This document shows, one piece after another, positions 37,665 through 47,352 of a stretch of DNA of 64,000 bases. The notes beneath the pieces were generated by a model, which saw nothing but the letters and a program-made list of their open reading frames with translations, was not told the origin of the DNA and ran no database searches. The position numbers and the translations under genes were made by a program. Source of the stretch: Stentor coeruleus (taxonomy: Eukaryota > Ciliophora > Heterotrichea > Heterotrichida > Stentoridae); contig MPUH01000151.1 of assembly GCA_001970955.1 (NCBI GenBank), positions 29,825 through 93,824 of the forward strand, written 5' to 3'. How positions within the stretch are numbered: the stretch's first letter is position 1; each line of letters begins with the position of its first letter.

Positions 37665-38399
37665 CTATTCCTTGCAAGATCCAATGAATTTTCTAAACCC
37701 AAAACTACACAGTAGTTTAGCATTTTCTAATTCGTCAAAAAGTTCGATAAACTCGTTTTTCATAATAGTTTCCTTAGAATTCATNAGTTTAGCATTTTCT
37801 AATTCGTCAAAAAGTTCGATAAACTCGTTTTTCATAATAGTTTCCTTAGAATTCATGAGTTTTTCAACGAACTTTTCCCGTGCTTTTTTCTTGTTGAGAT
37901 CAAGATCTGAAATATACTGAATTATTTGGCCCTGAGTTGCTATGGGCATGGTTGAGTTTGATACTAACAACGGAGCTCTTTCTATGCAAAATCTATACAA
38001 GTCATCAAAGATACTTTCAAAATCTTCCCGATTTATTTTAAAAGACAATTGCCTGTCATAAAGCTCAAACAATAATCTAGCTTTAGTTATCGCTTGAGCA
38101 TTACCACAAATAATCCCAGCCACAACTAAATCTCTACCATTATATTTCCCTTCAGAAGTTTTATACATCTCATAAAAAGCTTCAATCTTCGGACACTGTG
38201 GGCATTTTTTTACTTTTAATTCAAGTTCATCAACAATTTGCCCGAACTGATCATCATTTATATCCCATTCAGTAGAATATTTTCTTATAATAAAATCAAT
38301 ATTAGCACTAAGACTTTTACCAAACTCTAATTGATCCTCCATAAGAATTATTGTCCTTTCTTCATTGCTTAATTCTTCACGAGTTGAAACACACCCCAT
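37665..38399 (-). CDS. N-acylated EF-hand-like regulatory protein, frame broken by an assembly overlap
   Basis: An N at 37785 lies between duplicate 71-bp segments (37714-37784, 37786-37856). Collapsing them gives 220 residues. The N-terminus MGCVST is a myristoylation plus palmitoylation signal. The helical body (ARLLFELYDRQLSFKINRED, FESIFDDLYRFCIERA) looks like an EF-hand/recoverin-type layout in which canonical Ca-binding loops have decayed. The C-terminal IMKNEFIELFDELENAKLLC adds another EF-like helix. CPQC in the middle is unusual. I infer a membrane-attached calcium-sensor-like regulator, but Ca binding is doubtful. Only 11 bp separate its ATG from the stop of the upstream same-strand phosphatase, and those 11 bp contain TTTATAA. 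Confidence 0.7.
   Translation of the reverse strand: MGCVSTREELSNEERTIILMEDQLEFGKSLSANIDFIIRKYSTEWDINDDQFGQIVDELELKVKKCPQCPKIEAFYEMYKTSEGKYNGRDLVVAGIICGNAQAITKARLLFELYDRQLSFKINREDFESIFDDLYRFCIERAPLLVSNSTMPIATQGQIIQYISDLDLNKKKAREKFVEKLMNSKETIMKNEFIELFDELENAKXMNSKETIMKNEFIELFDELENAKLLCSFGFRKFIGSCKE
37714..37856. repeat. 71-bp overlap duplication around an N at 37785
   Basis: Identical 71-bp segments either side of one N, inside the EF-hand-like gene. Assembly overlap. Confidence 0.92.
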
Positions 38400-38410
38400 T
38401 TATAAACTTA

Positions 38411-39622
38411 TTAATATTTAGGAGGTTTTGAATTATGACGAGGGGAAACACCTTTAGAACGATCACCTTTAAGAAACTCTTGTATATAATCTTCATAAAA
38501 TGTACGTAAGTGAAATATTTGCCGATTCACTTCACGTACATCTTCAGCTGTTGATAAGATTTTTAAGTAATCCATTAGATTGAATAATTCACGATCATAT
38601 TCATCATCATGCCAAGATATTATAGGTATACCATTATCGATTTGGTATCCAAATGAATAAGCTGCATTGTCTATAATTACTATATCTTGTATACGTCGAT
38701 TTGCGAATATTCTTAAATCTTTCATAAACACCCCTTCAACGACAAGGCAGTTTTCCCTATAAAGTCTATGATGTATTATCTCATGAGATGGATCTAAATA
38801 GTCTAAAACGACATCAGCATAACATTTATGTGAAGCTGTAAAAACTATAACTTCAAAGTTCTTAGAAGCTTCAACAAGACACTCTTTAGCAAAAGGTCTG
38901 ATATTAATACCAGCGTTAACCATTTCACCAGTTGGAAATCTAACTGCTAATACAACATCAGGCTCAGCATTTATATCATCAACACAATGAACTAATGTTT
39001 CATCTAAATCAAAAACTATAGTTTTTTTATTTTCGTATCCTGGTTTTTTATTAAAATTAACTCGTTTTTGTCGCAATTGTGTCACGTCGACACTTGGTAA
39101 ATTTTTAACAAATTTTAAGGCTTGGAAAGTTTGAAACAGATGCTCGCGATAGTAAACTTCACTTCGTGATTTTATTTCTTCTGGACTGAGGCTTGTTTTT
39201 TTCTTGTTAGTTCCAGCGGATTTTACTTGAGTTATAAGTTCTGATAAATCGGACTTTTTTTCTTCTACCTTTTTCGGTAGGACTTTTGCGCTTTTTGACT
39301 GCCCTCTTGAGCTGAGAGCATTTGGTTTTGACATAAAAGTGTAAGGGATTGGGTGAGCATCTTTTGTGCACTTTGGAGTTGAGGTTTCGGGCAATTTCTC
39401 TGTTGCAACTATTGGTTTACAAGATGGTGTTCTTGGTTTATGGCTAACTGGAGGCCACATAACCCCTAAAGTTCCTCTTGAATTTGATGGGGAATTTTTC
39501 AAAGTTGGATCTAAACGAAAATTTTCCTCGCTTACTTCGTTTGTATCATCAGTTAGCCGAGGAACAGATGGCACACGCTGATTGTTTGAAAAATATTTAA
39601 TTATCCTTTGGTTCCGAGACAT
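38411..39622 (-). CDS. FCP1/SCP-like (NIF) HAD phosphatase
   Basis: 403 residues. The catalytic domain (about 195-375) opens with KKTIVFDLDETLVHC, the HAD nucleophile motif DLDET of CTD small phosphatases. It continues with NIRPFAKECLVEASKNFEVI, VFTASHKCYADVVLDYLDP, FMKDLRIFANRRIQDIVIID and IPIISWHDDEYDRELFNL, the usual SCP-like order. Family members dephosphorylate Ser/Thr in the Pol II CTD or other proteins. The 190-residue N-terminal extension is basic and Ser/Pro-rich, probably regulatory. ATG follows TTTTATAAAATTA. Confidence 0.93.
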   Translation of the reverse strand: MSRNQRIIKYFSNNQRVPSVPRLTDDTNEVSEENFRLDPTLKNSPSNSRGTLGVMWPPVSHKPRTPSCKPIVATEKLPETSTPKCTKDAHPIPYTFMSKPNALSSRGQSKSAKVLPKKVEEKKSDLSELITQVKSAGTNKKKTSLSPEEIKSRSEVYYREHLFQTFQALKFVKNLPSVDVTQLRQKRVNFNKKPGYENKKTIVFDLDETLVHCVDDINAEPDVVLAVRFPTGEMVNAGINIRPFAKECLVEASKNFEVIVFTASHKCYADVVLDYLDPSHEIIHHRLYRENCLVVEGVFMKDLRIFANRRIQDIVIIDNAAYSFGYQIDNGIPIISWHDDEYDRELFNLMDYLKILSTAEDVREVNRQIFHLRTFYEDYIQEFLKGDRSKGVSPRHNSKPPKY

Positions 39623-40065
39623 TAATTTTATAAAAAGTGTTCATTATTTAAAACCATAATATCAGCAAAGTTCTAATCTGTTTTTCCTGATTGTGGTAAG
39701 GTAATTTTATTTAGTGTTATAAATCAGAAAGGTTAAATTGTATGTAGTATATTGAAAACATTTGTAATAACATTTATCAAAAATATATAAAATTTGAAAA
39801 TTAGATGAGGATTTAAGTAAACTATGAGTGTGTTGAGGGTGCTAAAATTTAGGTGTGCATGTTTTTAAAACTTTTAGTAAGAATATGATTTTAATGTTAA
39901 TGCTGTATTATATGAAATAAAGTGAAAATAATTATTTTGATAGTTTTTTTTAGTTTAGGTTATTATGTGATAAAGCTTTGACTAGGGAGATTATTTAAAA
40001 CAATTTTTTTGACAATATTTTAATATGCCAGCAATCTGATCAAGCATATTCATAATAAAATAAAA
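39623..40065. promoter_or_regulatory. 443-bp divergent intergenic region
   Basis: Upstream DNA of the phosphatase (minus) and TVP23 (plus) genes. AT-rich, with TATAAAA before the minus start. No other feature was seen. Confidence 0.4.
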
Positions 40066-40644
40066 ATGGAAGGACAAAACAGTGATGCTCCACCTAGCCA
40101 AGGTGGTTTACAATCTATTCTTATGCGTTCAGGCCATCCAATAGCTCTAGTTTTCCACTACAGCTTTAAAATCTTTGCAATTGTCTGCTATTTCTTTTTA
40201 GATCTATTCATATCAAATTCTACAGTCACATTTCTTATCATTCTGCTGTTTTGCTGTGCTGATTTCTGGACAGTCCAAAATATAACAGGTAGACTATTAG
40301 TGGCCTTAAGATGGAGAAATAAAGTTAAAGACGATGGTTCTGAGGAATGGGTATTTGAAAGTTTATCCGAAAAGCATGAAAACAATCGTCTTGATTCTTT
40401 AGGGTTTTGGATAGGTTTATATGGCTATGCAGGTGTTTGGGCCCTACTACTGCTAGCAAACATATTAACTCTAAGCCCATTTGGGGTAACTTTTACATAG
40501 AGTATCCAAGCTTTGATTTGTTTATTGTTAGGTGTAATAAACTTATACGGCTATATGATGTGCAGAAAAGATCACTTAAAGAAAATCAGTGTAGCAGGTA
40601 GTATCTTCAATGCATTTAAGTTCGGAGCCGAAGCAAAAGTTTAA
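40066..40644 (+). CDS. TVP23/FAM18 Golgi membrane protein with one 15-nt intron
   Basis: 187 residues after splicing, close to the family's usual ~200. Helices read HPIALVFHYSFKIFAIVCYF, STVTFLIILLFCCADFWTVQ, SLGFWIGLYGYAGVWALLLL and IQALICLLLGVINLYGYMM. The conserved core ADFWTVQNITGRLLVALRWR and EEWVFES match TVP23 (family: [20 protein letters not shown]). TVP23 proteins act in late-Golgi vesicle traffic. An intron at 40486-40500 (phase 0) joins SPFG to SIQALICLL. Read through, it would end the protein at TAG after three helices. The C-terminal CRKDHLKKI matches the family's basic end. Confidence 0.93.
40486..40500 (+). other. 15-nt intron in TVP23
   Basis: GTAACTTTTACATAG, phase 0, A at position 10; its last codon TAG is an in-frame stop if retained. 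Removal restores the fourth membrane helix expected of the family. Confidence 0.92.
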
Positions 40645-41184
40645 CTAGCTTAGCTAAAATCTATTAAAAACTTACACTTATGGCTCGATTGTCCAATATA
40701 GAATCTATTCGCATTTTTAATATCTTCAATATCCTCAGAAACTCTATCAAAAATCCTTTGCAAACTTAAAGATAAGTTTTTTTGAAAATTTTTGTATAAG
40801 CGAAAATATATTCCTCAACATATTTAGTTATATAAGTGTTTATTAAGTCTATAATAAAACTATTAAAAAACTTAGTTTTAGCAAAGCTAATAAAGTTTTC
40901 ACTATTGGAATTTTTAGATAAAAATAGAATTCTGATTTCATAAACTCTACTAAAAGCTTAAACTCATAATATTTATTAAAATTCTATCTGTCAAATTTTT
41001 TTTAATAAATCATTATATTAGGGCCTTAAAAACTAAATCATAATATTTCTGCCAAGATGAAATAATCAATTTTTAATATTTAATCACAATATATTCCCAC
41101 ATCACATTGAACATAATATTTATTTTTACCCTATTAATTTATTCAAAATATTTATTCGTATCGCAATGAAACTAAAAATCTAAT
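40645..41184. other. intergenic between convergent genes
   Basis: 540 bp of AT-rich DNA between the TVP23 stop and the stop of the minus-strand longin gene. No gene, RNA or repeat was seen. Confidence 0.5.
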
Positions 41185-42776
41185 CTAAAATTTCTTTATT
41201 TCTCTATATCCTTTCACATAATTCACTTCCTTTTCTAAATTCCTTGCCGAAAAATTCCTATACACCTTCTGTTCTATACCCTTAAACTCCAATGGCACTT
41301 TCTCCAAAAACTTATCCTGCAAGCGTATCCTCGCCCCAAGTGGTACTGATGATTTCCTATATCGTCTCACATTTTTCGAAATCTTCCTCAAATCATCAAC
41401 CTCATCTTCTACATCAAAAGATTCAGACATATAATACATCTTACTAGGAGTCTCATCTTTTTTTTCATCAAACTCTTCATAAACCTCATCTAAATCACCA
41501 AGTTCAGGTGTTATTTTCTCTTGACTAAACATAAAAAACTCATCATTTTCATCAATAACATTTTTTTCTATAATACTCAAATTATTCAAAGGGTCTTTCA
41601 TTGTCCCTTCGAAATTTATTTCTTCTTGTAAACAAGCAAAGTTTAAACTAAGATCATGAATTAATGATTTTTCTCTTACATCATCTGAGACATGGCTTGA
41701 ATTAAGTTCAAAAAAAGATTTTTCTCTAAACCCATCAGACATATAAAAAAAGTGATTAGATTCTTCAAGTAATTTTATTCTTGAGTGTCTTGGGGATATT
41801 TTATGTGAAAAATGACATCCTTTGGTGGTTTTTAAAACTATATGATGCAAAGTTTTTTCTAAGGATTTTATTGTAGAACTTAATTTGCGGAAAAGTGTCT
41901 CAGGTGTTTGGGCTAGCCGACCATGATCAGAGTCTATATAAAACATACCCCAATATATAGAGAAATTGTTTAAGATTTTCAATGAACAGTCTATAGCTTT
42001 AGGGAATTCTTCAGATACACCTACTATGAGTCCATTGAGGCAAGCACAGAAACCTGCCATTATGACTATTTTGGTATTTAGTAAATCCAGTTCTACCTTC
42101 ATATTCTCTTTATAAAACTTACTGTCAACTCATTCCGATATTCAACTTTTAGTTTTTTCCCTCTTCCTGTAATAATTTCTTTAAGTTTTTCAGGTCCAGG
42201 AACTTCACCTACTATAACATCTCCTTTTGTATTCATAACAAAACCATGAAAATCCTTAAAAGCTATAAGACATTCTGTATATTTCTCAACAACTGAGTTT
42301 TCAAGATTTTCTTTATAAACAGTGAAATAGTCATTATATGTAGTCAAATTCTCAGCTTTTAATTCTTTGACTGAAAACTCATACCCTTGTCTATCAGTTT
42401 TATCTTTTTCTGATAATAAAATACTATTCAGGGTATTAGGTTTGCAGTTGAGGAAGTTTAAAAATAGATAAAGGAAAAAAATATAATTGGATGAATGGAT
42501 TGCCCTATGCTCTGATAATGTGAAAAAGCTCCAGACGACTTTTTTATTATGGACTATTGAAGCCTTTATAGTATTTACGGTGTAGTTATTTAAAGAGATT
42601 TGCTGGAAACAATATTTTTTTAAGCCTGTGAATAGTGTGGATAATGGAAGGATACGTAAAGATTGTTCAGAGAGGATTTGTAATGATGGGGAATATGTGA
42701 ATAGGATGTTCCCGTATTCGGTTAGAACGTAGATATGATAAGATTTTGTCTTAAGTATTTCGCTCAGATCTTGCAT
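41185..42776 (-). CDS. longin-like protein, two frames probably joined by a 17-nt intron
   Basis: Two minus-strand frames (42776-42099 and 42102-41185) overlap by 4 nt as ATGA. The first contains a longin-like start (YHIYVLTEYGNILFTYS) and, at its end, half of a second such fold (FVMNTKGDVIVGEV). The second frame supplies what looks like the missing strand and helix (NTKIVIMAGFCACLNGLIVG, SEEFPKAIDCSLKILNNF). A 17-nt GT-AG segment at 42106-42122, identical in form to the 15-nt introns but ending at the next AG two bases on, fuses them in phase 0 into 524 residues. The C-terminal half is acidic and disordered. Related longin proteins serve in vesicle traffic (Mon1/Ccz1/Fuz class); the exact family is not identified. 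Two separate genes remain possible, since TATAAA precedes the second ATG. Confidence 0.6.
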
Positions 42777-43123
42777 TTTATATGGACGGTTAAGAGGGAA
42801 ATAAAGATAGAGATTGATAAGGAGTGGATTTTGAGGAGGGTTTATTTATTAAGATTGTGTTACTGAAGGAAATGATGCTTTAGGGATATTGGGGAGAAGG
42901 AAAATGATGTGGAGATTTAGGGTGATAATTGATGTTGTATAAATATTGTTATAGAGTTATGTTATTTTATTGAAGTTTGCAGATTTATATTTCAAAGGAT
43001 GAGTTTGGAATATAGTTCTAATTGTCAATAGTTTAAATAAACATAATGCTTTAGTTGTTACTTGTATATTTTTTATGCTGATATGTTTATAGTAAATAAT
43101 AAGTTAAGTTTATCAAAAATACA
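42777..43123. promoter_or_regulatory. 347-bp divergent intergenic region
   Basis: Left part G/A-rich on the plus strand, right part AT-rich. TATAAA immediately precedes the minus-strand ATG. No other signal was seen. Confidence 0.4.
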
Positions 43124-43723
43124 ATGTCAAGCAAAGTAAAAACTCTAGAGCAAGAAAACAAGAAGCTTAAAGAAAAAATTCAAATACTTGAGAAAGAAGT
43201 TTGCTCTTTAAGAGCGAAAAGTCGTCCATCAAGTAGCAGGGTAAACAAAACGCCTGAGAGTTTTCAAAAAGTAGTCTCCTCATGCAACAAAGCTAAATTC
43301 GACGAATCTAGTATAGAAAGAAACACAAGTAAAGACAGTTGGTCAAAATTAATTAACACTGATCTAGATATTCTAAAAGATCTTGCATCGCCTACAGCAA
43401 AATGCACAATACCAAAAAAAGCTGTAAGCCATAGAGCATCAGATACAGAAATTAACTCAAAAATGATAGTAAACGAACTAAACAAGCTTAAGGAAGAAAA
43501 TAAACTCCTTAAATTCCAGCTCAGAAAAAAAACAAATAAAACTCCACGATCTGAATCTAGAATTTCAAAGAAGCCTGATATTAGTTCTGTGAATGCTAGT
43601 AAATTTAATAGAGGAAAACATTGTAAAGTCTGTGCTAAACTGTTATCGAAAGGATACACTACAAGGTTTTGCCCTACACATGGTCACAGCTTTAAAGTGA
43701 TAAATAATTCTTATTTAACTTAA
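43124..43723 (+). CDS. short coiled-coil protein with C-terminal Cys/His motif
   Basis: 199 residues. The N-terminal 30 residues are a strong coiled coil (VKTLEQENKKLKEKIQILEK). A basic Ser-rich middle follows, then a second short coiled coil near 110-135 (NELNKLKEENKLLKFQL). At the C-terminus HCKVCAKLLSKGYTTRFCPTHG gives CxxC...CxxH, a likely small zinc site. No named family is recognised. The arrangement would suit an adaptor or centrosomal/ciliary protein; this is inference. Confidence 0.75.
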   Translation: MSSKVKTLEQENKKLKEKIQILEKEVCSLRAKSRPSSSRVNKTPESFQKVVSSCNKAKFDESSIERNTSKDSWSKLINTDLDILKDLASPTAKCTIPKKAVSHRASDTEINSKMIVNELNKLKEENKLLKFQLRKKTNKTPRSESRISKKPDISSVNASKFNRGKHCKVCAKLLSKGYTTRFCPTHGHSFKVINNSYLT

Positions 43724-43945
43724 TGGATTAAGTATGATTCACTACTTAATAAACAACTACATAAGCATCTAAGTCAGCTTAAAACATTCTAATTTTCTAA
43801 AACCTTCTTAACTAAACTCTAATTAAACTTAAAACCTCCTAATCCCATCATCAAACTTATCAAATACGCCAATTGCCTAATTCTATCCCCAATTTAATCT
43901 TCCTACCCTTTTATACCTCAATCAAAAATACTCTAGGTTATAAAT

Positions 43946-45022
43946 ATGCGAAAAAGAACCCTAGGTCGAAATGCAACCAGCTATGTAAAACCTGCAGCTA
44001 TCTACATACAAAACCAAACTAAACACACAACCCTTAAATCCTTAATCCCAGTAGGCTCACCTCGTTTTCTTCAAACAACCGAAGTCAGAATACGTCATCT
44101 TCAAACCAAAACCTGTAAATCAACAGACCTCTTAACTCGAAGTATTTTCAACTATGTAACAAAATGCGCTTATAAATCTCGATCTGGTGAAGACCATCTA
44201 GGAAATAAAAAAAGTAATCAAGACTCTGTAATTATTTCCAATAGCAATTATCCAGTCAAAGATTTTTTTTTTGCAGTCTGTGATGGTCATGGTCAAGATG
44301 GAAGAGAAGTCTCAACTTTTCTTAAAAATCGTTTACCTGAAACCTTGTCTTTATATTTGAAATTTGATAATTCTAATGATTTAGCTTCATCGATAAAACA
44401 AGCTATAGGGACAACAGAAAAAGCTATGCTTACAAGTAATGTTGATGCGAGTAATTCAGGAAGTACTATTTGTTCAGTTGTAATTAGAGGGGATATGTTA
44501 TGTTGTTGTAATGTAGGAGATTCAAGAGCTTTACTTTTAAGTTATGATTGTATTGAAAATATATGGAAATATATTTTGTTGTCAATAGATCATGTACCTA
44601 CTATACCTGAAGAAGCTGAGAGGATTGTTAGAAATAATGGGGTTATACAGGCTGATAAGGATGAAAATGGGGAACCAATAGGACCATTAAGAGTTTATCA
44701 GACTAATTTACGTCGTCCTGGATTGTGTATGACAAGATCGATTGGAGATCTTACGGGTAAAAGAGTTGGGGTTATTTCAGAAGCATCAGATATATCGATA
44801 ACACTTGAAAAAGAACATAAAGCTGTTGTAATTGCTTCTGATGGGATTTGGTCTGTTTTTACTAATGAAGAAGTTATGGAGTTTATTTCTGAAAGGATAC
44901 TTGAAATGAAAATTGATAAAATATGCGATGAAATCACGAATGAAGCGGTTAAGAGATGGAAAGATCGTTATGGGGTTGTAGATGATATTTCAATTATTAT
45001 TATGTGTTTGGCAATCAACTAA
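43946..45022 (+). CDS. PP2C-family protein phosphatase
   Basis: 358 residues. PP2C signatures in order: KKSNQDSVII, FFFAVCDGHGQDGREVS, SGSTICSVVIRGDMLCCCNV, GDSRALLLS, DHVPTIPEEAERIVRNNGVI, LCMTRSIGDLTGKRVGVISE, VVIASDGIWSVFTNEEVMEF and DDISIIIMCL. The metal-binding Asps (DGHG, SDG, DD near the end) are kept, so it should be an active Mn/Mg-dependent Ser/Thr phosphatase. The N-terminal 85 residues are basic and lack a domain. Like other genes here its coding strand is C-rich at the 5' end and G-rich toward the 3' end. GTTATAAAT precedes the ATG. Confidence 0.95.
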   Translation: MRKRTLGRNATSYVKPAAIYIQNQTKHTTLKSLIPVGSPRFLQTTEVRIRHLQTKTCKSTDLLTRSIFNYVTKCAYKSRSGEDHLGNKKSNQDSVIISNSNYPVKDFFFAVCDGHGQDGREVSTFLKNRLPETLSLYLKFDNSNDLASSIKQAIGTTEKAMLTSNVDASNSGSTICSVVIRGDMLCCCNVGDSRALLLSYDCIENIWKYILLSIDHVPTIPEEAERIVRNNGVIQADKDENGEPIGPLRVYQTNLRRPGLCMTRSIGDLTGKRVGVISEASDISITLEKEHKAVVIASDGIWSVFTNEEVMEFISERILEMKIDKICDEITNEAVKRWKDRYGVVDDISIIIMCLAIN

Positions 45023-45864
45023 TGTATCGCGATATAATATAATTAGTATTTTCAAAATAGATTTTGTAGTTAATGGTATGATTTTATTGGCTGGGTTATG
45101 ATTGAAATGCAGCTTAAATATTATATTTTATTATCCAATCAAAAAAACTTTTAAAAATCATATGATTTTTGATGTAGAAATATGATTTTTTTCTATAATA
45201 AGCCGTATAAAGTAGCCATNTTATGATTGAAATGCAGCTTAAATATTATATTTTATTATCCAATCAAAAAAACTTTTATAATCATATGATTTTTGATGTA
45301 GAAATATGATTTTTTTCTATAATAAGCCGTATAAAGTAGCCATAAATTTTCTCCACTTTTTGGTTATCTGTTTAATCTATCACCCCTAACTGCATTCATA
45401 GAATTTTCCTNTAAATTTTCTCCACTTTTTGGTTATCTGTTTAATCTATCACCCCTAACTGCATTCATAGAATTTTCCTATTCAAACAAGTATTATCTAT
45501 AAAATTGGTATAATATTTTATATAAAAAATCTTTTTAGGCAAAATTGATCTTTAAACACATAAGAATCTCTTGAATTATTAATCATATCGCCTGAGATTA
45601 TTATAAGCAGACAAAAATCCTTCATCAGCTCAAAAACTACGAAATTTTGATAACCTATCTTCCTAATTCTCTTACATATTTTTCATGTCCTTGTGCCACT
45701 CTTTGCTTTGTCACATAAAATTACCACTCGTTTCAATCCCATATTCCATATTCATATTGTTTTAAATTAAAATTTTTATTACACAAGCATATACCCAATT
45801 ATAATTATTTCTCTTTCCTCATGATCTTCTAAATTTCTAACACATTATATTCTATATAAATATA
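45023..45864. other. intergenic with two assembly overlaps
   Basis: 842 bp, about 190 of which are duplicated around Ns at 45220 and 45411. No gene. The 3' half is A/C-rich ahead of the oxysterol-binding protein gene. Confidence 0.6.
45096..45479. repeat. two overlap duplications around Ns at 45220 and 45411
   Basis: 45096-45219 repeats as 45221-45343, with a small difference in one run of A. 45343-45410 repeats as 45412-45479. Both flank a single N, so three contig ends were chained without merging. Confidence 0.9.
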
Positions 45865-47043
45865 ATGGAGCTAGACGACCCGTGCACAACACCTAGAGAC
45901 GGGCAAGATCCCAAAGTTTGGTCTCATCAAATCGGTTCTCCTCCATTTTCTCTATTACTTGGTGCACCCTTCGACCCTTCATCTCCACCTCCAACCTATC
46001 TTTCTATAAACTACCTAAACAGAGATCGTCCAACAAACAAAGCATCCCAACTTGCTGGCTATGAACTTCTCCCAGAAGGAGGTCTTCAATGTACAGATGA
46101 ACGAGTACTTGCAAATCAAGGTGGGGTTATAATGGATGTTATAGCTAGTGTTACTGCTTGCTTATTAAAAGGTAAAGGTATAGTTGGATTAAGTTTACCT
46201 ATAAGGCTTTTTGAACCTAGATCAACATTAGAACGTATGCTTGATAGATGGGCTTTTATGCCTGTATTTTTAGATGGTGTTGAAAGATTTGATATACTTG
46301 AAAAATTTAAAAAAGTTATTTTAGTAGCTGTTGCTGGACTTTATGTTGCACCAAGTCAGGAAAAACCATTTAATCCTTTACTTGGAGAAACTTTACAAGC
46401 ATATTGGCCTAATGGTACTGAAGCTTTTTGTGAACATACAGTCCATCATCCACCTATAACGAATTTTCAAATCAGAGCTGAGGGTTTTAAGATTGAAGGA
46501 CATTTGGAGCTTATTGGGAAATTTAAGAAAAACTCGCTTGTTGGAGGATTTAGTGGGAAAGTTAATGTGATTTTCGATTCAGGACAAGTTGTTTCGTATA
46601 CTTATCCTCAGTTTAGAGCTGGGGGGATGATTTTTGGCTCCAGAACAGTGAATTGGACACATGAGATGACTTTTGAGGACAAGAAAAATGGCTTGACTGC
46701 GACTATATCTTTTGGACCGAAAAGGAAAAAGTCGTGGTTTAAAAAAGCTATAGGGAAAAATGATGATTTTACTGGAGAAATACAGTGTAAAGGGAATAAA
46801 GTGTGTGAAATTACAGGGAGTTGGCTTGAAGGATTAGCTTTTGATGGGGTTAAAGAATGGGATTCTAATGTGCACTTGCCTGTTTTTCATCAATTTGTTG
46901 TGAATCCTTTGCCTAGTGATTGGAGATATAGAGAAGATCTTGTGTGGTTGGCTAAAGGGAACTCAGAAATAGCTCAGAAGTGGAAGTATAAAATAGAAAA
47001 TAGACAAAGGGAGGATAGGAAATTAAGAGGACATAAGCATTAA
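45865..47043 (+). CDS. oxysterol-binding protein-related protein (ORP), short form
   Basis: 392 residues consisting of the ORD lipid-transfer domain, with no PH domain or ankyrin repeats. Landmarks: RMLDRWAFMPVFLDGVERF, KPFNPLLGETLQAYWPNGT, and the lid/PI4P motif as EHTVHHPP (family EQVSHHPP), followed by GFKIEGHLELIGKFKKNSLV and a C-terminal SDWRYREDLVWLAKGN close to the family's P-x-S-D-x-R-x-R-x-D. ORPs swap sterol or phospholipid for phosphoinositide at membrane contacts. E, HH and PP of the motif are kept, so lipid binding is likely. Start ATG follows TATATAAATATA. Confidence 0.95.
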   Translation: MELDDPCTTPRDGQDPKVWSHQIGSPPFSLLLGAPFDPSSPPPTYLSINYLNRDRPTNKASQLAGYELLPEGGLQCTDERVLANQGGVIMDVIASVTACLLKGKGIVGLSLPIRLFEPRSTLERMLDRWAFMPVFLDGVERFDILEKFKKVILVAVAGLYVAPSQEKPFNPLLGETLQAYWPNGTEAFCEHTVHHPPITNFQIRAEGFKIEGHLELIGKFKKNSLVGGFSGKVNVIFDSGQVVSYTYPQFRAGGMIFGSRTVNWTHEMTFEDKKNGLTATISFGPKRKKSWFKKAIGKNDDFTGEIQCKGNKVCEITGSWLEGLAFDGVKEWDSNVHLPVFHQFVVNPLPSDWRYREDLVWLAKGNSEIAQKWKYKIENRQREDRKLRGHKH

Positions 47044-47352
47044 TCGTTATTTTACGTTTATTTCATTAGGTAAATATAGAATTTTATAAGAAATAATGTA
47101 GTTTATTTATTTAGATCAAAGTTTTGTTGGTTTTTTTGAAGAAAATTGCCAGTGTATCATAATCTTGATTTTTTTTAGGCAGATTTTATGAATGTATTTT
47201 TTTGACTACTAATACGGTTACACAAGATATGGGGTTTATGATTTTATTATATTCTAAGCAAATTTACATTTTCCATTATGATAAATTTAATACATATTTA
47301 GATATTGTATATATAGATAATATTTTTATTAAGAATTTCTTCATTTAAATAA
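47044..47352. other. intergenic
   Basis: 309 bp of T-rich DNA between two plus-strand genes. No feature was seen. Confidence 0.5.
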
